Source: Marinimicrobium locisalis (lineage in GTDB: Bacteria; Pseudomonadota; Gammaproteobacteria; Pseudomonadales; Cellvibrionaceae). Taken from it: 64,000 nt of DNA. The first letter of the stretch is position 1. Each line of letters starts with the position of its first letter. Position numbers and translations under genes: made by a program. Below, piece after piece: positions 9,742 through 18,359 of the stretch. The notes beneath the pieces are model-generated. The model ran no database searches, had not been told where the DNA came from, and saw nothing but the letters and a program-made list of their open reading frames with translations. The stretch covers positions 62,001 to 126,000 of the forward strand of contig NZ_JBDLLG010000014.1 of the NCBI RefSeq assembly GCF_039822625.1, given 5' to 3'.

Positions 9742-9931
9742 TTCTGAGCCAGAAGCTCCAACGCCTCAACCTGCGAGCGGCGGCGGACAAACAAAACTCC
9801 GCTCCGCCACAGCTCTCTAGAAAAACATTGTTGCTTTAGTCTTTCCTAACACCACAAGCCCAAACTAACCTCCTCGCTGATAAGCCCCACCGAGAACTTA
9901 ATGGAGGTTCAGCAACGCATACCTGCAAGAC

Positions 9932-11497
9932 CTACTCAGCGAGGTCCCTCAACGTTTCAATTTCGGCCTGGATATCCTCTACTGGACGCGGCCAGGGGCC
10001 AGCGCTACGCTGGGCCTCGGGCAGCTGACTGACCGCTTCACGGGCAGCATCCGAGCTACTGTAGCGACCAGTCACGACGACGAACCAAGGCTTGCCCTGG
10101 CGGCGGCTTTCAAAGCTCAGTAGTTGAGTGCGGTTGGGCTGCTCAGACAAATAACGCTCTACCGACTCCCGTGAACTGGCACCAAGTAGCTGCAGTGTGT
10201 AGTCCGAGGGCTGCCAGGAAAGAATAACCTGCTCGTCCTCGGGGATCTCAGGCAGTTTTGAGGCCTTCGGGGCCGAGGCGGTGGATGAGGCCGCGGAAGA
10301 GGATTGGGCGAGAGCGCTCTGCCGAGTCGGTGTCGCCTCCTCGGCCGTTCCGCCTTCTGCCGGCACAGAGGCTTTAGCCGAACTCGCTGAAGAGGCGCTC
10401 ATGGCGCCGTCGGGTTGTACCTCGGGGGAGCCCGACGATCGCAATGGAGCCTCGGGGGGAGGGGGAATTAAGTTACCCTCTTCCTCGGCCAACCTCGCTT
10501 GCTCATCAGCCCTCGCAGCTCCAGGGGGATGGTCACCGGCAGGCAGGGTGACCGGCTGGCTATCTCTAGGCGCCGCCAGGGTCTCGCGCTCTGGCTCATC
10601 GTCAGAGCCGCTGCTGTAGATAAATACCATCAACAGTACCCCGAGCAGTACGGCCACCACCACGATATGCACCACCGGCAGCGACGACCGCTCGCCGGAT
10701 TTACTCTGCTGTTGTTGCGGCGTCACGGATTCCAACAGCCACTGTCGCGCCTGGGTATGAAGCCGGGGCAGTCGCCCTTCAGCGCGCCGCCACCAGGCTT
10801 CGACCCGTTCCTCCGTAAATACTTCCGGGCCCATGTAGCCCGACATTTCCATACGGAAATTAAGATAATCCGTGGCTTCCTCAAGGTTGAAGGGGGGCAG
10901 GTCAAAGTCGTGAATCAACACGTCATGCATATTGAATTGATCGAGCCGTGTCACCATTTCGGGCTCAGCGAACAGCACGATATGCAGCCGGCGACCGCTC
11001 TTATCCTGCCCCTGAAGCAGACTGATCAACGCCCCGAGGGTTTTCTCATCCAAATGGTGAGCGTCATCGATAACGGTAAGCGCAAGCCGGTCTTCCTCGT
11101 CGGCGACCTGGGCAAAGTGCCGAAGCGCCGCCAATAAACGCCCAATCGAGGGTTCGCCGTCCAGCGGCAATGAGAATTGGCGCGCCATTTGCCCGAGCAC
11201 GTCGGCAGCCTCAACACCCGGCTCAGCGTTGAGAAGGCAGATTTCATCATCCGCCTCAAAGCTGTTCGCCAACTCCAGCGCGGCGCGGCTTTTACCCACC
11301 CCGGGCTTGCCCAGAACGGCGAGAAAACTGGCGCTGAACTGACACAGGTGCTGAAGTTGCTCGAGAAGCGCCCCACGACCAGCGCCGCCAAAAAAGGCGA
11401 ATTCCGGGTCGTCCTGAAAGGGGTCCCTTGTCAGACCGTAATACTGCCGGTAGTCGGCTAGAGCGCTGTCCGAGGCTTCAGTGTCGGCACTGTGCAT
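9932..11497 (-). CDS. AAA ATPase with transmembrane segment and SPOR domain (DamX-like)
   Basis: This 521-aa inner-membrane protein has an ExeA-type AAA ATPase domain with Walker A GKPGVGKS at residues 63-70 and Walker B VIDDAHH near 142. One transmembrane helix follows at about 274-294, then a Pro/Ala/Ser-rich periplasmic linker and a C-terminal SPOR domain (about 435-520) that should bind denuded septal peptidoglycan. It follows aroB by 34 bp, the place of damX in E. coli and of its relatives in Pseudomonas. E. coli DamX lacks an obvious intact ATPase, so this is an ATPase-SPOR fusion. A role in cell division is inferred from position and SPOR. Confidence 0.85.
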   Translation of the reverse strand: MHSADTEASDSALADYRQYYGLTRDPFQDDPEFAFFGGAGRGALLEQLQHLCQFSASFLAVLGKPGVGKSRAALELANSFEADDEICLLNAEPGVEAADVLGQMARQFSLPLDGEPSIGRLLAALRHFAQVADEEDRLALTVIDDAHHLDEKTLGALISLLQGQDKSGRRLHIVLFAEPEMVTRLDQFNMHDVLIHDFDLPPFNLEEATDYLNFRMEMSGYMGPEVFTEERVEAWWRRAEGRLPRLHTQARQWLLESVTPQQQQSKSGERSSLPVVHIVVVAVLLGVLLMVFIYSSGSDDEPERETLAAPRDSQPVTLPAGDHPPGAARADEQARLAEEEGNLIPPPPEAPLRSSGSPEVQPDGAMSASSASSAKASVPAEGGTAEEATPTRQSALAQSSSAASSTASAPKASKLPEIPEDEQVILSWQPSDYTLQLLGASSRESVERYLSEQPNRTQLLSFESRRQGKPWFVVVTGRYSSSDAAREAVSQLPEAQRSAGPWPRPVEDIQAEIETLRDLAE

Positions 11498-11531
11498 GAT
11501 GGTACTACTCCCCGGGGTTTAATGGTGGCGA

Positions 11532-12638
11532 TCAAGCGCCCGGCGGCGCGTCCCGCTCATCCGCCCGACAGGCGGCAAAGGTTTCCTGTAACAAGTCCTG
11601 CTCAATATCGCTGGTAATCAGTGCCTCACCCAGTTGACTGAGCAAGACCAACCGAAGCCGTCCGTCCACCACTTTTTTGTCCACGCCCATTAAGCGCAGG
11701 AAGTCCTCCGGGCTCATATTAGCCGGCGCCTTCACCGGCAAATGGGCCCGCTCCAATAGCCGGATAATGCGTTTGAGTTCGTCCTCGCTGATGGCACCAC
11801 GACGCCATGAAAGGTCCGCCGCCATGACCATACCGGCCGCGACCGCTTCGCCATGAAGCCAGACGCCATAGCCCTGGGCGGTCTCAATGGCATGACCAAA
11901 GGTGTGGCCGAGGTTCAGGATGGCCCGCAAGCCGCCCTCTCGCTCGTCCCGGGCCACGACCTTTGCCTTGTTCTCGCAGGACCGCTTAACGGCATAGGCC
12001 AGGGTTTTCGGGTCCTTGGCCAGGAGCTCCGGCATATTGGACTCCAACCACTGGAAAAATTCCTTATCGGCAATCAGGCCGTACTTCACCACCTCCGCAA
12101 TACCGGCGGACAGTTCCCGGGCGGGCAGGGATTCGAGGACGGACATGTCAGCGATCACAGCCTTGGGCTGATAGAAAGCCCCGATCATGTTCTTCCCCAG
12201 GCGATGATTGACACCCGTCTTCCCTCCCACCGAGGAGTCGACCATGGACAGCAGTGTGGTGGGCGCCTGAAGGAAGTCAACACCCCGCTGGTAGCAAGCG
12301 GCGGCAAAGCCGGCCATATCGCCCACGACCCCGCCCCCGAGCGCCAGTACCGTGGTGGTGCGGTTGTGTCGCGCCTCCAGCAGACCGTCAAACACTTGGT
12401 TCAGGGTTTCCAGGTTCTTAAAGGCTTCGCCGTCCGGTAGAACGGTGGTATCCACTTGGTAGGCTTCGAGGCGCTTGATCAGCTCCGGCAAGTACAGCGG
12501 AGCAATCGTCTCGTTTGTGACAATGTAAACTTGCTTGGCTCGCAGGTGGCGGACCAACAACTCTGCGTTTTCCAGAAGCTGTTCACCAATGTAAATGGGG
12601 TAGCTGCGATCGGCGAGATCAACGGTCAGGGTCTGCAT
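11532..12638 (-). CDS. aroB: 3-dehydroquinate synthase
   Basis: The 368-aa enzyme converts DAHP to 3-dehydroquinate, the second step of the shikimate pathway, using NAD and a divalent metal. The NAD-binding GGGVVGDMAGF motif is near residue 101, and metal-ligand regions are visible in NLGHTFGHAIE and HGEAVAAGM. Length is typical. It lies 71 bp after aroK in the pil-aro operon. Confidence 0.97.
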   Translation of the reverse strand: MQTLTVDLADRSYPIYIGEQLLENAELLVRHLRAKQVYIVTNETIAPLYLPELIKRLEAYQVDTTVLPDGEAFKNLETLNQVFDGLLEARHNRTTTVLALGGGVVGDMAGFAAACYQRGVDFLQAPTTLLSMVDSSVGGKTGVNHRLGKNMIGAFYQPKAVIADMSVLESLPARELSAGIAEVVKYGLIADKEFFQWLESNMPELLAKDPKTLAYAVKRSCENKAKVVARDEREGGLRAILNLGHTFGHAIETAQGYGVWLHGEAVAAGMVMAADLSWRRGAISEDELKRIIRLLERAHLPVKAPANMSPEDFLRLMGVDKKVVDGRLRLVLLSQLGEALITSDIEQDLLQETFAACRADERDAPPGA

Positions 12639-12709
12639 AGTTCACACGGCATCTGAGTGGTAAGAACAAACCCATATCTTAGCATACCGCCCGCGTTCGG
12701 GGCGGCAAC

Positions 12710-13222
12710 TCAGGCGCGGTGCAGGCGCTCGGCAATATCCCGAGCGACGGCCTTGGGGGGGCGTCGGTCCGTGCTTACCACCCAGTCGGCCACCTCACGA
12801 TAGAGAGGGTCGCGCTGGTTTAGCAAGTCAATAATTTTTTGGCGGGGGTTGTCGACCTGCAGCAGAGGCCGCTTTTTGTCCTTGGCGGTACGCTCCACCA
12901 GCTGTTCAAGGGAGGCGGTCAAGTAGCAGACTCGACCCGAGCGGTGCATCACTTCGCCATTGATCGGCCGCAGTATGATGCCCCCGCCAGTGGCGATGAC
13001 CGCCGCGGGCTCTTCGGCAAGCTCTGCCAGAACCGCCGACTCGCGATCGCGAAAGCCGGCCTCGCCCTCAACGTCAAAAATCCACGGGATATCCGCGCCA
13101 GTGCGTTCTTCAATCACACGGTCACTGTCGTAGAAAGGCACCTTCAACTCGGCCGCCAAAAGGCGGCCGATGGTCGATTTGCCGGCTCCCATGGGGCCGA
13201 CCAGAAATACATTTTTATCCAT
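12710..13222 (-). CDS. aroK: Shikimate kinase
   Basis: The 170-aa kinase phosphorylates shikimate at the 3-hydroxyl. The P-loop GPMGAGKST is at residues 8-16, DSDR follows near 32, and the GGG substrate loop (ATGGGIILR) is near 77. It lies 3 bp after pilQ, so it is translated from the same transcript. The pilQ-aroK-aroB order is conserved in many gammaproteobacteria. Confidence 0.97.
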   Translation of the reverse strand: MDKNVFLVGPMGAGKSTIGRLLAAELKVPFYDSDRVIEERTGADIPWIFDVEGEAGFRDRESAVLAELAEEPAAVIATGGGIILRPINGEVMHRSGRVCYLTASLEQLVERTAKDKKRPLLQVDNPRQKIIDLLNQRDPLYREVADWVVSTDRRPPKAVARDIAERLHRA

Positions 13223-13225
13223 GGC

Positions 13226-15367
13226 TTATTCGGTCAGGGTATCCGCCATAATCTTCGGGGTAATGAATACCAGCAGCTCCCGCTTCTCCTGAGCAACCAC
13301 GTCTCGACGGAATAATTTGCCCAGGCCGGGGATATCCCCCAGGAATGGTACTTTATCCACGCCTTCGACCTGCTCTACCGTGAAGATCCCGCCAAGCACC
13401 ACGGTTTGGCCATTCTGTACAAGAACCTTGGTCATCACCTCGGTAACATCAATGCTGGGAATGCCTGAGCCCACGTTCAAGGCCCCCACAGAGTCCTGGT
13501 TGATCACCAAGTCCATAATAATGCGGTTATCAGGGGTAATCTGCGGCGTCACGTCCAGCTTCAGTACCGCCTCCTTAAAGGAGGTAGTAGTGGCGCCACT
13601 GGCCGAGGCTTCCTGGTAGGGAATCTCGGTACCGGACATGATGGTGGCCTGCTGCTTATCCCCGGTAATTACTTTCGGCTGGGATACAATTTCCGCATCG
13701 CCATTACTTTCCAGCGCGGACAGTTCCATATCGATAAAGGCGCTATCCGACAGAATGCTGAACGCGAAGCTACCTGCCGGGTTATCCACCCCGAGATCTA
13801 CCATATGGTTCTCGTTCAGGTCCAGAGAGCCATTGCCGGTGAGCCACTCGGCGGGGGAGCCCGGTGCCGAATCCAAACCTGACGTTGAACCGGCGACTTC
13901 CACCAAGGCATCTGACGAACGGTTAAAGCCCACGCCGCCCCAGCGAACGCCCATCTCGCGACGGAAATCGGTGTTGGCGATAACCAGGCGCGCTTCGATC
14001 ATAACCTGGCGAATGGGGATATCAATTTGATCAACCAGCCGCTTAAACGCTTCAATGCGATCCGCGGTATCAGTAATAATGATGGAGTTGGTACGCTCGT
14101 CAACAATCGCGTCGCCGCGCTGAGACAGGACGCTGCCCGTCGTCCGGTTGCCACCTTCACCGCCGGCCATGCTTCCTCCTCCACCGCCGGAACCTTCTTC
14201 ACCCCGAAAGAGCTCAAACATTTCCCGGGCATTGGCATAGCGAACCCGAATGTATTCCGTACGCAGGGGCGCCAGCTCTTCCAACTGCTTGCGAGCACTC
14301 AACTCCTGACGTTCCCGCTCGGCGATCTCCGCCGCCGGTGCGACCATCAACACATTGCCGTTCAGTCGCTTGTCCAGACCCTTGGTTTTTAGTACCAGAT
14401 CCAGAGCCTGGTCCCAGGGCACGCTGTCGAGACGAAGCGTAATGCGGCCCTGAACGGTGTCGCTGGCCACCAGATTCAGGTCGGTAAAATCGGCGATGAT
14501 CTGAAGTACGCTGCGCACTTCAATATCTTGGAAGTTCAGGGACAATTTCTCGCCCGTGTAGTTGAACTCCTGCTCCCGGGCTTCAATTTCCTGCTCGGTC
14601 AGGGGCTTCACGCTGATCACGTATTCGTTGTCCGCCTGGTAGGCCATGTAGTCATAATCACCGCTCGCGGCGACCTTGATAACGGTGTCGGAGCCTTTGG
14701 TCTGCGCGGTGACCATGGTCACCGGCGTAGCGAAGTCGGTCACATCCAAACGGCGGCGCAACTCTTCGGGCAGGAAAACGCCCTGAATTTCCAGATCCAC
14801 GCCCTTACCGGTCTCAACAATATCGGAACTAATGTTGTCATCGGACAACTGAAGAACAATGCGGCCCTCACCTTCTTCGCCGCGACGGAAATCGATATCG
14901 GTTACCTGGGGCCTACTGGCCTTACGAGGTTGGCGCTCAGAGCCTGTGTCCACCACTTCGTCACGCTCGTCGCCCTGAGCGGCCTGGGTGACGTAGCCGC
15001 CTTGGGCCGCGCCTACTTCCAGAATATACTGATTGCCCTCTACGCGAGCGTTGTAGGTCGTCAGCTCTGAAAGGTTGAGAATCAGTCGTGTCCGGCCCTG
15101 AGAGCTTAGCACCAGAGCACTTGAGCTATTCTCAAAGGAAAGCGGGAAGCGCCGCTGCTCCAGAGAGCTTTGCACATCGGGAAAGTCCATCACGATGCGC
15201 GCCGGCTGCTCGATGGTATACCCCTCCGGCCGTGGGGGCTCGCCATCAAAGGCCATTCGCACTTCAAAGCGCTCGCCCGGCAGCTCAGAGAATTGAATGT
15301 CATTGAGTGACTGAGACCACCCGAGGGCAGGCGCCAGACAGACCAAAAACAAGGCTAGATTTCGCAT
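13226..15367 (-). CDS. pilQ: Type IV pilus secretin
   Basis: This outer-membrane secretin (713 aa from ATG 15367) forms the pore through which the pilus leaves the cell. From this start the protein opens with a clean signal peptide (MRNLALFLVCLAPALGWSQS). An upstream ATG at 15397 would add ten residues and cannot be excluded. Two AMIN-type peptidoglycan-binding regions fill the first half, then STN/N0 and N1 domains (LNFQDIEVRSVLQIIADFT), and the C-terminal secretin barrel with VPFLGDIPGLGKLFR. It follows pilP closely and belongs to the pilMNOPQ operon. Confidence 0.95.
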   Translation of the reverse strand: MRNLALFLVCLAPALGWSQSLNDIQFSELPGERFEVRMAFDGEPPRPEGYTIEQPARIVMDFPDVQSSLEQRRFPLSFENSSSALVLSSQGRTRLILNLSELTTYNARVEGNQYILEVGAAQGGYVTQAAQGDERDEVVDTGSERQPRKASRPQVTDIDFRRGEEGEGRIVLQLSDDNISSDIVETGKGVDLEIQGVFLPEELRRRLDVTDFATPVTMVTAQTKGSDTVIKVAASGDYDYMAYQADNEYVISVKPLTEQEIEAREQEFNYTGEKLSLNFQDIEVRSVLQIIADFTDLNLVASDTVQGRITLRLDSVPWDQALDLVLKTKGLDKRLNGNVLMVAPAAEIAERERQELSARKQLEELAPLRTEYIRVRYANAREMFELFRGEEGSGGGGGSMAGGEGGNRTTGSVLSQRGDAIVDERTNSIIITDTADRIEAFKRLVDQIDIPIRQVMIEARLVIANTDFRREMGVRWGGVGFNRSSDALVEVAGSTSGLDSAPGSPAEWLTGNGSLDLNENHMVDLGVDNPAGSFAFSILSDSAFIDMELSALESNGDAEIVSQPKVITGDKQQATIMSGTEIPYQEASASGATTTSFKEAVLKLDVTPQITPDNRIIMDLVINQDSVGALNVGSGIPSIDVTEVMTKVLVQNGQTVVLGGIFTVEQVEGVDKVPFLGDIPGLGKLFRRDVVAQEKRELLVFITPKIMADTLTE

Positions 15368-15406
15368 GGTTAACCCCAATAAGCACAGTGCTCGCATGAT
15401 GATGGC

Positions 15407-15943
15407 CTATTCCGTTTCTTGTAGTTCAATAATTCTGGGACGCTCAACCCAGCCGTTGGCCCCATCGGCAACAATTTCCAAAATCTGAAGCTGCGTCGGC
15501 GAGGCCGACACTATACGTCCATGATTCTTACCCAAATAATTCCCTTCCGTGACCGCGTGAACACCGCCCTGGCCGTCATCAATCAACGCCCAGAGCTGCC
15601 CATTTTTGGTCAAAGTCCCCACCATGGTGAGAGACGCAATATTGAACCTTTCCAGGTATTCTTTCTGGCGATTCAAGTCAGGTTCGACTTGTTTTCCACT
15701 CAACTGAGCGCGGCGCTGCTCTTCCTGAACCGGCGGCTCAAAAGGACTGCGCATCGTCATGGCGCTATAGGAAAACGAGCGGTAGGGCTGAAAGGCCGGG
15801 AGCGGCTCGACCTGACCGGCGGGCTTATTTTTGGTGCGCTGGATATATTCCTGCAGGTCACCATTGTTCGCCCCGCCACCACAGGCGGTTAACAGCACGA
15901 CGCTCAAGCTTAAACTAATGCGGTTTATAATTCTGTTCATCAC
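15407..15943 (-). CDS. pilP: Type IV pilus assembly lipoprotein PilP
   Basis: The 178-aa inner-membrane lipoprotein links PilN/PilO to the PilQ secretin. Its signal peptide ends in the lipobox LLTAC (cysteine about residue 21). The disordered N-terminal linker contains the FSYSAMTMRSPFEPP element typical of PilP, and the small beta domain that contacts PilQ follows. Its start overlaps the end of pilO, showing translational coupling. Confidence 0.93.
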   Translation of the reverse strand: MMNRIINRISLSLSVVLLTACGGGANNGDLQEYIQRTKNKPAGQVEPLPAFQPYRSFSYSAMTMRSPFEPPVQEEQRRAQLSGKQVEPDLNRQKEYLERFNIASLTMVGTLTKNGQLWALIDDGQGGVHAVTEGNYLGKNHGRIVSASPTQLQILEIVADGANGWVERPRIIELQETE

Positions 15944-16554
15944 TACTCATCCTGTGACTTATAGCGATAGGTTTTAGCGTCGATCTGCATATTCAGCGGC
16001 CCGATGTCATCACTTCGAGTAATCGTGAAATCATGCAATGTGACGATGCGCGGCATGCCGGCAACCCCACTGACGAACGTCCCCATATCGTGATAGCCAC
16101 CCTCCACATCAATACTGATGGGCAACTCAACGTAAAATTCCGCCTCCTGCTCTGACTCGAGCACAACACTGTTAATCTCAAGCCCGCTCTCGGAGCCGCG
16201 AGCGTCTATGTCTTCCAACAGGCCCGGCACTTCGGTGTCACTGGGCAGGCGGGAGAGCAGCGCGCCGAAGGACTTCTCCATCTCCACCATTTGAGCGCGG
16301 TACTCCTCCAGGTTCGCCGCCTGGAAGCTCTTTGTTTCAAAGGTCTGGCGCAGGCTGGATTCCTCTGCGACGGCACGCTCCAACTGTTGGTTTAAGTCCT
16401 TAACCCACACATAGTAGGTCGCGACGAACACCAGAACCACAAGTAGCGTGCAGACAAAGACTTTCCCGGGGAGCGGCCAGACGCCCATCCGATCCACATC
16501 GATGTCATTTACATCAAAGTTTTTCAGCTGTTCCAAGGTATCGGAAAACGCCAT
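15943..16554 (-). CDS. pilO: Type IV pilus alignment protein PilO
   Basis: The 203-aa protein has a short cytoplasmic N-terminus, one transmembrane helix (about residues 30-50, VFVCTLLVVLVFVATYYVWV), a periplasmic coiled coil and a ferredoxin-like fold. With PilN and PilM it forms the inner-membrane alignment ring. Its stop touches the pilP start and it lies 2 bp after pilN. Confidence 0.93.
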   Translation of the reverse strand: MAFSDTLEQLKNFDVNDIDVDRMGVWPLPGKVFVCTLLVVLVFVATYYVWVKDLNQQLERAVAEESSLRQTFETKSFQAANLEEYRAQMVEMEKSFGALLSRLPSDTEVPGLLEDIDARGSESGLEINSVVLESEQEAEFYVELPISIDVEGGYHDMGTFVSGVAGMPRIVTLHDFTITRSDDIGPLNMQIDAKTYRYKSQDE

Positions 16555-16556
16555 GA

Positions 16557-17138
16557 TCAGTTACCTCCCTCGTCGCCCTCGGCATCACCGTCTTCGGCCG
16601 GAGCCGAGGTGCGAACCGACATTCTAAAGGCGTTAGCCTGTTCGCCCTGTTCGGGGGCAGCGGTAACCGAGCTCAGGTTGGGCGCGGCGAACCAATCGGA
16701 CTCATCCAGGTTGCGCATAAAGCTCGAGACCCGGTTGTTCGACTCCGCGATCCCCTCCAGCTGTATCACTTCCCCGGTACGTTGCATCCGGGTGAGGTAA
16801 ACGCCGTCGGGAATGGCACGAACCATATCGTCGAAATAGCGGACAATCACCGGGCGAGTACCTTCAAGGTCCTGAATAACCCGCATCCGCGCCAGCAGCT
16901 CTTCACGTTTCTCGCGCAGCTCGCGAATTTCCTGAACGGCGGCTTCCAGCGCGGCGATTTCGGTCTTTAGCAGCCGGTTGCGCTCATTTTGGTCGGCAAT
17001 GGAGGACTGGACCGTGGAGACCCAGAGATAGCCAATCAGACAGGCCACCACTACCACAAAGACCAGAACCCCGATAAATTCTTTCTTCTTTTCCTCGCGA
17101 TAGGCTTCGCGCCAGGGGAGTAGGTTAATTCTTGCCAT
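16557..17138 (-). CDS. pilN: Type IV pilus alignment protein PilN
   Basis: The 193-aa protein begins with the conserved INLLPWRE sequence that inserts into the groove of PilM, followed by one transmembrane helix (about 24-44) and a periplasmic coiled coil plus ferredoxin-like domain. The C-terminal tail is acidic and low in complexity. Its ATG overlaps the pilM stop. Confidence 0.94.
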   Translation of the reverse strand: MARINLLPWREAYREEKKKEFIGVLVFVVVVACLIGYLWVSTVQSSIADQNERNRLLKTEIAALEAAVQEIRELREKREELLARMRVIQDLEGTRPVIVRYFDDMVRAIPDGVYLTRMQRTGEVIQLEGIAESNNRVSSFMRNLDESDWFAAPNLSSVTAAPEQGEQANAFRMSVRTSAPAEDGDAEGDEGGN

Positions 17139-18205
17139 TAGTCGAAGCTCCTCATCGCCAGGCCCGCCGCAATCATCAGCGAAGGCGCGTCATTGGCCAG
17201 GGCCACGGCATTCACCTTGGAGGAGACGGACATATTGGCAAAGGGGTTGGCCACCAGTGTCTGGGTCCCCAGTTTTTCCTCAATGAGGCCCACCAGGCCT
17301 TCCATTGAAGCCACCCCTCCGGCCAGGACAATATAGTCTACATCGTTGTACTGGCTGGCTGAGAAGAAGAACTGGAGTGAACGGGTCACCTGCTGCACTA
17401 CCGCCTCTTTAAAGGGCGCCAGCACTTCCGATTCATAGTCGTCGGGCAGGCCGCCCTGCTTTTTGGCGAGCCCCGCCTCTTCCATGGAGAGGCCGTAACG
17501 GCGCTGGATTTCCTCGGTCAGTTGCTTCCCGCCGAACAACTGCTCCCGCGTGTAAACGGTGCGGCCGTCGACCAGGACGCTCAGAGTGGTCATGGTCGCG
17601 CCGATATCGATGACCGCCACCACCTGGCCGTCGTGATCTTCCAGTTGCTCGACGATCTGACCGAAAGCCCGCTCCATGGAGTAGGCTTCGACGTCGACGA
17701 TTTCTTCCTGCAGGTCGGCCAGCTGAAGGACATTGACACGCAGGTCGATGTTCTCGCGCCGGCAGGCGGCCAGCAGCACTTCCACCTGGTCGGGGTTGCG
17801 GGGCGATTCGCCCTGAACTTCAAAATCGATGGCGACTTCTTCCAAAGGGAACGGAATGTACTGATCGGCCTCTATAGAGATCTGGGTTTCCATCGCATCA
17901 TCACTGAGGCCGGAGGGCATATCGATCATTTTGGTAATTACAGCGGAGCCGGCAACAGCCACGGCCGTGCTTTTGAGCTTGGTTTTGGACTGTTTGACGA
18001 CCGTGCGCACCACATCCGCGACCGCCTCGGGGTCGTTGATGTTTTTCTCCACCACCGTACCAGGCGGCAGCGGACGTACGGCATAGGTCTCCACCCGGTA
18101 GCGATCGCCGTGTCGGCTGAGCTCCAGAAGCTTGACCGACGTTGAACTGATGTCCAACCCCAAGACCGGCTTCGCCCTTTTTTCCAGGAAGCTTAAAATG
18201 CCCAT
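17138..18205 (-). CDS. pilM: Type IV pilus actin-like ATPase PilM
   Basis: The 355-aa cytoplasmic actin/FtsA-like protein binds ATP and docks PilN. The phosphate-1 motif GLDISSTSVKLLEL is at residues 17-30, the phosphate-2 region is VIDIGATMTTLSV, and the adenosine motif is VLAGGVASMEGL. It is the first gene of pilMNOPQ-aroK-aroB and is divergent from ponA, with a sigma70-like promoter in the gap. Confidence 0.96.
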   Translation of the reverse strand: MGILSFLEKRAKPVLGLDISSTSVKLLELSRHGDRYRVETYAVRPLPPGTVVEKNINDPEAVADVVRTVVKQSKTKLKSTAVAVAGSAVITKMIDMPSGLSDDAMETQISIEADQYIPFPLEEVAIDFEVQGESPRNPDQVEVLLAACRRENIDLRVNVLQLADLQEEIVDVEAYSMERAFGQIVEQLEDHDGQVVAVIDIGATMTTLSVLVDGRTVYTREQLFGGKQLTEEIQRRYGLSMEEAGLAKKQGGLPDDYESEVLAPFKEAVVQQVTRSLQFFFSASQYNDVDYIVLAGGVASMEGLVGLIEEKLGTQTLVANPFANMSVSSKVNAVALANDAPSLMIAAGLAMRSFD

Positions 18206-18241
18206 TTTTCTATCTATATCCGTAACTTAGAGGAAGTTTAT

Positions 18242-18269
18242 GTTATAGGACTTTAAGTTAAGCCTGCAA
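18242..18269 (-). promoter_or_regulatory. Sigma70-like promoter of the pilM operon
   Basis: On the minus strand, TTGCAG (18264-18269) and TATAAC (18242-18247) are separated by 16 nt, about 37 nt upstream of the pilM ATG. The spacing and both hexamers fit sigma70; no experimental support is visible. Confidence 0.55.
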
Positions 18270-18359
18270 CAAGACTGCGCATATGTAAACAGTTAAAAAG
18301 CCCGTATAATGCAGTCACTCGCGGCTAATTTCGCTAACCTATTAATTCTCATAGAAAAA

